Part shown: one piece after another, positions 59,800-64,000 of the stretch
Layout: each line of letters begins with the position of its first letter
Numbering within the stretch: the first letter of the stretch is position 1
Assembly (NCBI GenBank): GCA_001662425.1
Contig: BDDC01000087.1
Location: forward strand, 54,888 to 118,887
Direction of reading: 5' to 3'
Length of the DNA stretch: 64,000 nucleotides
From: Chlamydomonas sphaeroides
Lineage: Eukaryota > Chlorophyta > Chlorophyceae > Chlamydomonadales > Chlamydomonadaceae
The notes under the pieces: model-generated
What the model was told of the DNA's origin: nothing
What the model saw: the letters and a program-made list of their open reading frames with translations, nothing else
The model's database searches: none
Program-made: the position numbers and the translations under genes

Positions 59800-62798
59800 G
59801 ATGGGCGCTGGGGAGGGACGGCGGCGCCCGCAGACGCTGGCTGTGGCGGCCCGGCGGCCGTGCGCCTGGGGCGTGGCAGGCTGCTTGGCATGGACCGACT
59901 CGACTGCAGACGTGCAGGGTTCGCCGTCGCGCCGTGGCCCTCGTGGGGGAGACCGGCTTGGGAGTTGGTTGGCCCCGGATTCTGCGCCTCATGACGTGAG
60001 TGCCTGACTGCCTACGTGACAAGTTTCGGCCGAGTGCCTTGCTGGAGTGCAGAGGGCAGATGTGGGGCGCGTGGGGGTGATGGGGCACCCGTTGTGCGTC
60101 AGCGGGCTCGTCAGTGTTAGGCCTTCAGGCGGACACACTGACGATGAGGGTTTATGAGTGAGTGGGGTCGCGATGACGCTCCACGATCGACGGCTGGGCG
60201 GCGGGAACAGTAGAAGTCTGAGCAAAGTAAGTTGGCCGCTGGCGGGCCGAGGGCGGCAGTGTTGCCAGTGATGGCGCATCGCGGGCGCGGCGCCGACAGG
60301 CGGTGGCGGACTGGGGGCCAGCGGCCAAGTGGGGGACTCGGGGGCAGGAGGGCCTGCTCGGGGGCGGACACGCACGGGCTGCAGCGGCCCGGTTGAGCCG
60401 GGGCGGTGTGGACGCGCGTATCGCATGCGGCTGGCGGCCTGATGGAGTCCCAGGCGTGGGCATCGCGGGCGGGTGGCGCGGGCCTACCTAGCTGGTGGTG
60501 ACCGGTGAGGGCGGTGGCAGAGGCCACAAGGCCGGCCCTGCGCAGCGGCGGGCGGGCGGTGCAGGCAGTGCGGTGCAGGCTCGCGAGTGACAGGAGCGCA
60601 CCCCGGGATTGGAGGCGGCCGCCCTACGCCGCCCTCCCGGTGGCTCGACAACCAGGTGGCGCGCTGTGTGCTGTGTGCTGTGCAGGTGGGCGTTGACGGC
60701 GCTGTTGGGTGCGCCCCGTGGTGCAGCCACAGGGGCTGAGGCGTGGGGTGGGGGTTGCGGGTGCGCTTGGCTCCGCCCTGAATCTCCTGCACTCCATCGC
60801 ACACGACATAACAGACGCACTTACGGATATGGTGGGGCCCAGGGCCCCCGCGCTCTCGCAGCCGCAGACACACACGCTGCCAGTCTCAGGAGGCCTCCTG
60901 GCCAGTCTGGTTACAAGTTGAAAGCCTACACCAACTGCGGGGCCGGGCCGCGGAAGGCCCGCGCTGGAAGCCGGAGCGGAGGCTTGGGACGCGCGGGGCT
61001 GCCACACGCCCTGTGCCAACACACGCCATTGCAACTACAAACCCCTTTGGGGATTTCCATGTCCAGATGTGTAGGACAACATATCCACAGTATTCACATT
61101 ATGCTTGGGCCTTAGGCCTGGGTGCCGTCGGCGTGGCGCAAGCGTGTGCAATGTGGCCGGTGGCTGCAGTTGCACGGCGCAGCGTGGTGCTTCGGCGCCG
61201 TGGAAGATGTCGGATGGACAGAGGCCCGCAGGCCGCAATGCTCGCGATGGTGCAGGTCACCACGTGCAGGCGCACACCACACACGCGACCCCACAGACAC
61301 CCCACCGCGGCCCCAACGTGTGCAAGGCCAAGCTTTCCCCAACCGGTGCCGCCAGCTGCCAGGCCATAGGCCAGCATGCAGCATGCAACACAAGCACCCA
61401 AGCAGCCGGCACACGCCACCGCGGCTGTCAATCCTGACACCGACTGAGGAGAGACAGGCCGCGAGGCATTGGCTCAGCGCCCCCGGGGCTGACATATGCT
61501 CCGTTCGTACGGCAGGCGCCCAAAGCGCGGCACGGCCTGCCAGGACGCCTCACCGCCAATGCTTTCACTCAGACAAGCCACACGCCCTCCTACGGGCAAA
61601 AATGAAGCACACTTCCAATGAACCGAGATCCCTTGGCACCGACACAGCCCGCCTTGTGAGACATGGGCCGCGTGAAAAGGCTTCTGAGCAGCAAGCCGGT
61701 CACGTCGGCGCACAGCGCCTGAGGACCCCGCACACGAAGCGCGCCCCATGGGCGCAACGCCCCACACCGCCGCGCCTGCCCCCGAAGGGGCGGCGGCCAG
61801 CGTCGTGCGAGTGCAGGCGCCACCGCAGCGGGGAGCAGGTCGCCAGAAGCTCTCGCGTCCTTACTGTGGCCGCACGCCGCCCCAGGAACGTCCTTATTCT
61901 CTTCTTTCTTGACTCCTCTGCATCAGCAACCAGTCCACAAGTGCCCAATCAAGAACAAACCCTTCGCCACACAAACCCCTCGCCACACGCTGGCCGCCCC
62001 TGCTTCCACTCGATATGCGGCTGATTCCTTGGCGGCCAGACCACCCCACGCCCAGCCCATGGCAGCATACGAGCCACCTGCGATAGGTCCTCTTGACGCC
62101 CCCGAGCAACGGGTCCGGCCGCGGCTGCTGCCGCAACCCTCAGCAAGGTTGGTGCCGGTCGCCCCAAACCAGGCATGGCTGTTGTAAGCGCACCTGGGCA
62201 TCCGACCCAAATCCACCAAGGGTTCGCTGGTGACGGATGGTGCCCCGCCCTGGCATGCTAGCCCGGCCGCTGCATCCACACCCGCAGCAGGAGACGGACA
62301 AGGCCAGCCCCAGGCCACACTCCCAGGCCCAGGAGCAGGCCCAGGAGCCTCCCGCCCTCCGGCACACGTGCAACACCAGCTGGTCGGTGCAGCGGAGCAA
62401 CATTCAACAGAGGCAGGACCGGTACCCACAGGCATTGCCAGCCACAAGCAGGCCCAGCCCACAACGGGTGGAGTGCCACCACCACCCCAATGCGCATGAC
62501 GCCGCTCGTTGGCCAAAGCCGCCCATGCGCCAAGCCGTGTGTGACCCGCAGGCGACGCGGCACGGGCACACGGAGCACAGCGGCTGACTGGCCACGAACG
62601 CAAATTAGGAAATAGACCAAAGGCACCCCTGCTAGTAAACAAGGGTTCTGTCAGAAGCATTCCAGACCCCTGCCCCACGCAACGTTCATGCCCCACGCAA
62701 CGTTGAAGCATCCATGTCAGTATCTAGGTATCTGCAAACGGCGTTCCGGTTGGTGCCGAGACAGGCCAGAGCCTTGACGCTATGTACGGCGGCCGGCC
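59800..62798. other. Intergenic region between convergent genes
   Basis: This 3-kb stretch lies between two convergent genes and should hold both 3' UTRs. A TGTAA occurs at 62184-62188, far from the transporter stop. Open frames such as 61122-62024 have no family resemblance, and I support no gene here. Confidence 0.5.
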
Positions 62799-64000
62799 TC
62801 AGCGGCGGGCCGCCGAGCGCTGCCGCCAGAAGCGCTGCCAAACGTACGCTTGTACCACGGTAGTCACCACCACGCCATTCACGATCGTGCGCGCGGCCAC
62901 CATCGTGGCCGTGCTGGCGCTCTTGCCCTCCACTCGCAGCATGAGGCCGGTGAAGGCCGACATGGGCGCCAGCACGGCGCCGGTGAGCAGCGGGTGCAGC
63001 TGGGGGCGCAGAGGAGGAGGAGGTGCAGGGAACCGTCAGGAGCAGGAAAGGAGAGACGGCAGAAGCCCGCAGCAGGGGAGGAGGGGAGGAGGCAGCGGGC
63101 GCTGGGAGCCGAAGCCATTTCGCGAGGCGCGGCCCACCATGGAAGCACCCGGCAAAATGACGCTCTCCATGATGACTTGCGCTGGGCCGCACACGTACGA
63201 CACAACGCCTGGTGGTGGCGTGACGATGCGCAAGCCCATGAGCGCCTTTGCTGTGGCGTAGGCCGCGAACCGGGTGAGGCGGCTGTGCAGCATGAGCGAC
63301 ACGCAGGCGCGGCGAGGCCGCAGCGCGCAGGCCAGCAGGAAGAGCGCGCTGGGTGCGAGCGCGGTCAGCGTGATGACGTGGTGGGCGGCGAAGAGGTGCG
63401 GCCAGGAGCGCAGCAGGATCGCGACCATCGCTAGGACGTCCAGGTAAGCCCTGGGCGGCGGAATCCATGAGGGCAGCAGGATCAGCATGACAGTTGCGAG
63501 GAGAGTGGCCTTCGCATCGAGCCTCCTAGTTGCCAGCCGAACGGCGCCCATGGACTTACAGCATGTGGCTCTGCGCAAACACCCAGGGCTCGGCCCACGC
63601 CCGCCGCGCCGCCACCTCCTCGGCCGGCGCCCGCACCAGCCCCAGCGATAGCAGCACAGCCTCGCACCAGTCCGAGCGGGCGCGTGGCGCTGCGCCGGGG
63701 CCGAGCTTGGCTTTGGCTGCGTGCTCCTCGCTGCTGGCGTCACTGGCCGACCGCGCAGGGGCTCTGCGGCGCCGCAGCTGGCCAGCGTCGTCGGGGCCGT
63801 CGGAGGCGCCTGCGTCCGAACTGCCGCCGCCGTCGGCACAGGGCCACGGGGCATATGCCGCCAGCGCCTGCTCTGCTCTTGTCGGCAGGGCGGGGCCCGT
63901 GGCTGGCACGGGCGCGGCGCCGTCAGCGGAGACCTGCCTGGCCTGAAGCTCCTGCCGCACGCCGCCGATGCGCGCCGCTGTGTGCTGCCAGCCGCATGCC
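62799..64000 (-). CDS. Multi-pass membrane protein, C-terminal part only (5' end beyond the window)
   Basis: Three exons are visible and join in phase: beyond 64000 to 63560, 63450-63138, and 62999-62799 (stop). The first part is hydrophilic and low-complexity (CADGGGSSDAGASDGPDDAG, RRRRAPARSASDASSEEHA), followed by WCEAVLLSLGLV. Joined at SHML-AYLDVLAMVAILLRS it becomes hydrophobic: HHVITLTALAPSALFLLACA, RFAAYATAKALMGLRI, QVIMESVILPGASM, LLTGAVLAPMSAFTGLML and TIVNGVVVTTVVQAYVW, so about four to five helices. It ends with a basic tail (RFWRQRSAARR). I do not recognise the family; the visible 310 or so residues show no catalytic motif. Confidence 0.6.

Noticed and set aside
60484..62024. Several open frames of 100-300 codons downstream of the transporter
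   Set aside because: None has recognisable motifs, exon-like boundaries or a consistent codon pattern, and they overlap on both strands.

Overview
The window looks like nuclear DNA of a green alga, most likely a volvocine relative of Chlamydomonas or Volvox. It is very GC-rich. Its genes are split into many short exons by GT-AG introns of about 60-700 bp, some transcripts have downstream TGTAA motifs (the chlorophyte poly(A) signal), and low-complexity Ala/Gly/Pro/Gln insertions are common. There is no sign of bacterial operons, CRISPR, rRNA or tRNA. Two assembly gaps are present (5017-5026 and 22320-22662). I built the gene models by hand from splice sites, reading-frame phase and protein similarity. 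Where I give exon coordinates, phases were checked across every junction.

Layout, left to right. (1) A minus-strand receptor-type tyrosine-kinase-like (TKL) protein kinase starts at 6801 and runs off the left edge. (2) A plus-strand four-helix membrane protein lies at 8471-10967. (3) A possible gene relic sits near 12000-12330. (4) AP-4 adaptor mu subunit (minus, 13247-15066) is divergent from (5) a DUF4346-like, probably plastid protein (plus, 15484-17460). (6) A 33-exon plasma-membrane-type Ca2+ ATPase fills 19028-31361. (7) A minus-strand two-KH RNA-binding protein with FGPGG repeats and a long Gln-rich tail (35424-40455) is divergent from (8) an 18-exon leucine-rich-repeat protein (41629-47743). 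(9) A signal-peptide receptor-like protein that stops where a kinase domain would be expected lies at 48855-52873. (10) An AAAP/SNAT-type amino acid transporter occupies 54714-59799. (11) A minus-strand multi-pass membrane protein enters from the right edge and ends at 62799. The remaining stretches are intergenic.

The genes do not form one pathway. Several concern membranes and signalling: two receptor-like proteins, a Ca2+ pump, an amino acid transporter, a vesicle adaptor and two unknown membrane proteins. No obvious new multi-gene system is present.

The most unusual signal is structural. Several introns in unrelated genes contain a degenerate second copy of the exon/intron boundary next to them, most often the 3' end of the preceding exon plus its splice donor. 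Other points of interest are the receptor-like protein lacking a kinase, a six-cysteine M7-M8 loop and KTLSG repeats in the Ca2+ pump, a GC-AG intron, and a roughly 90-bp dispersed repeat present twice.
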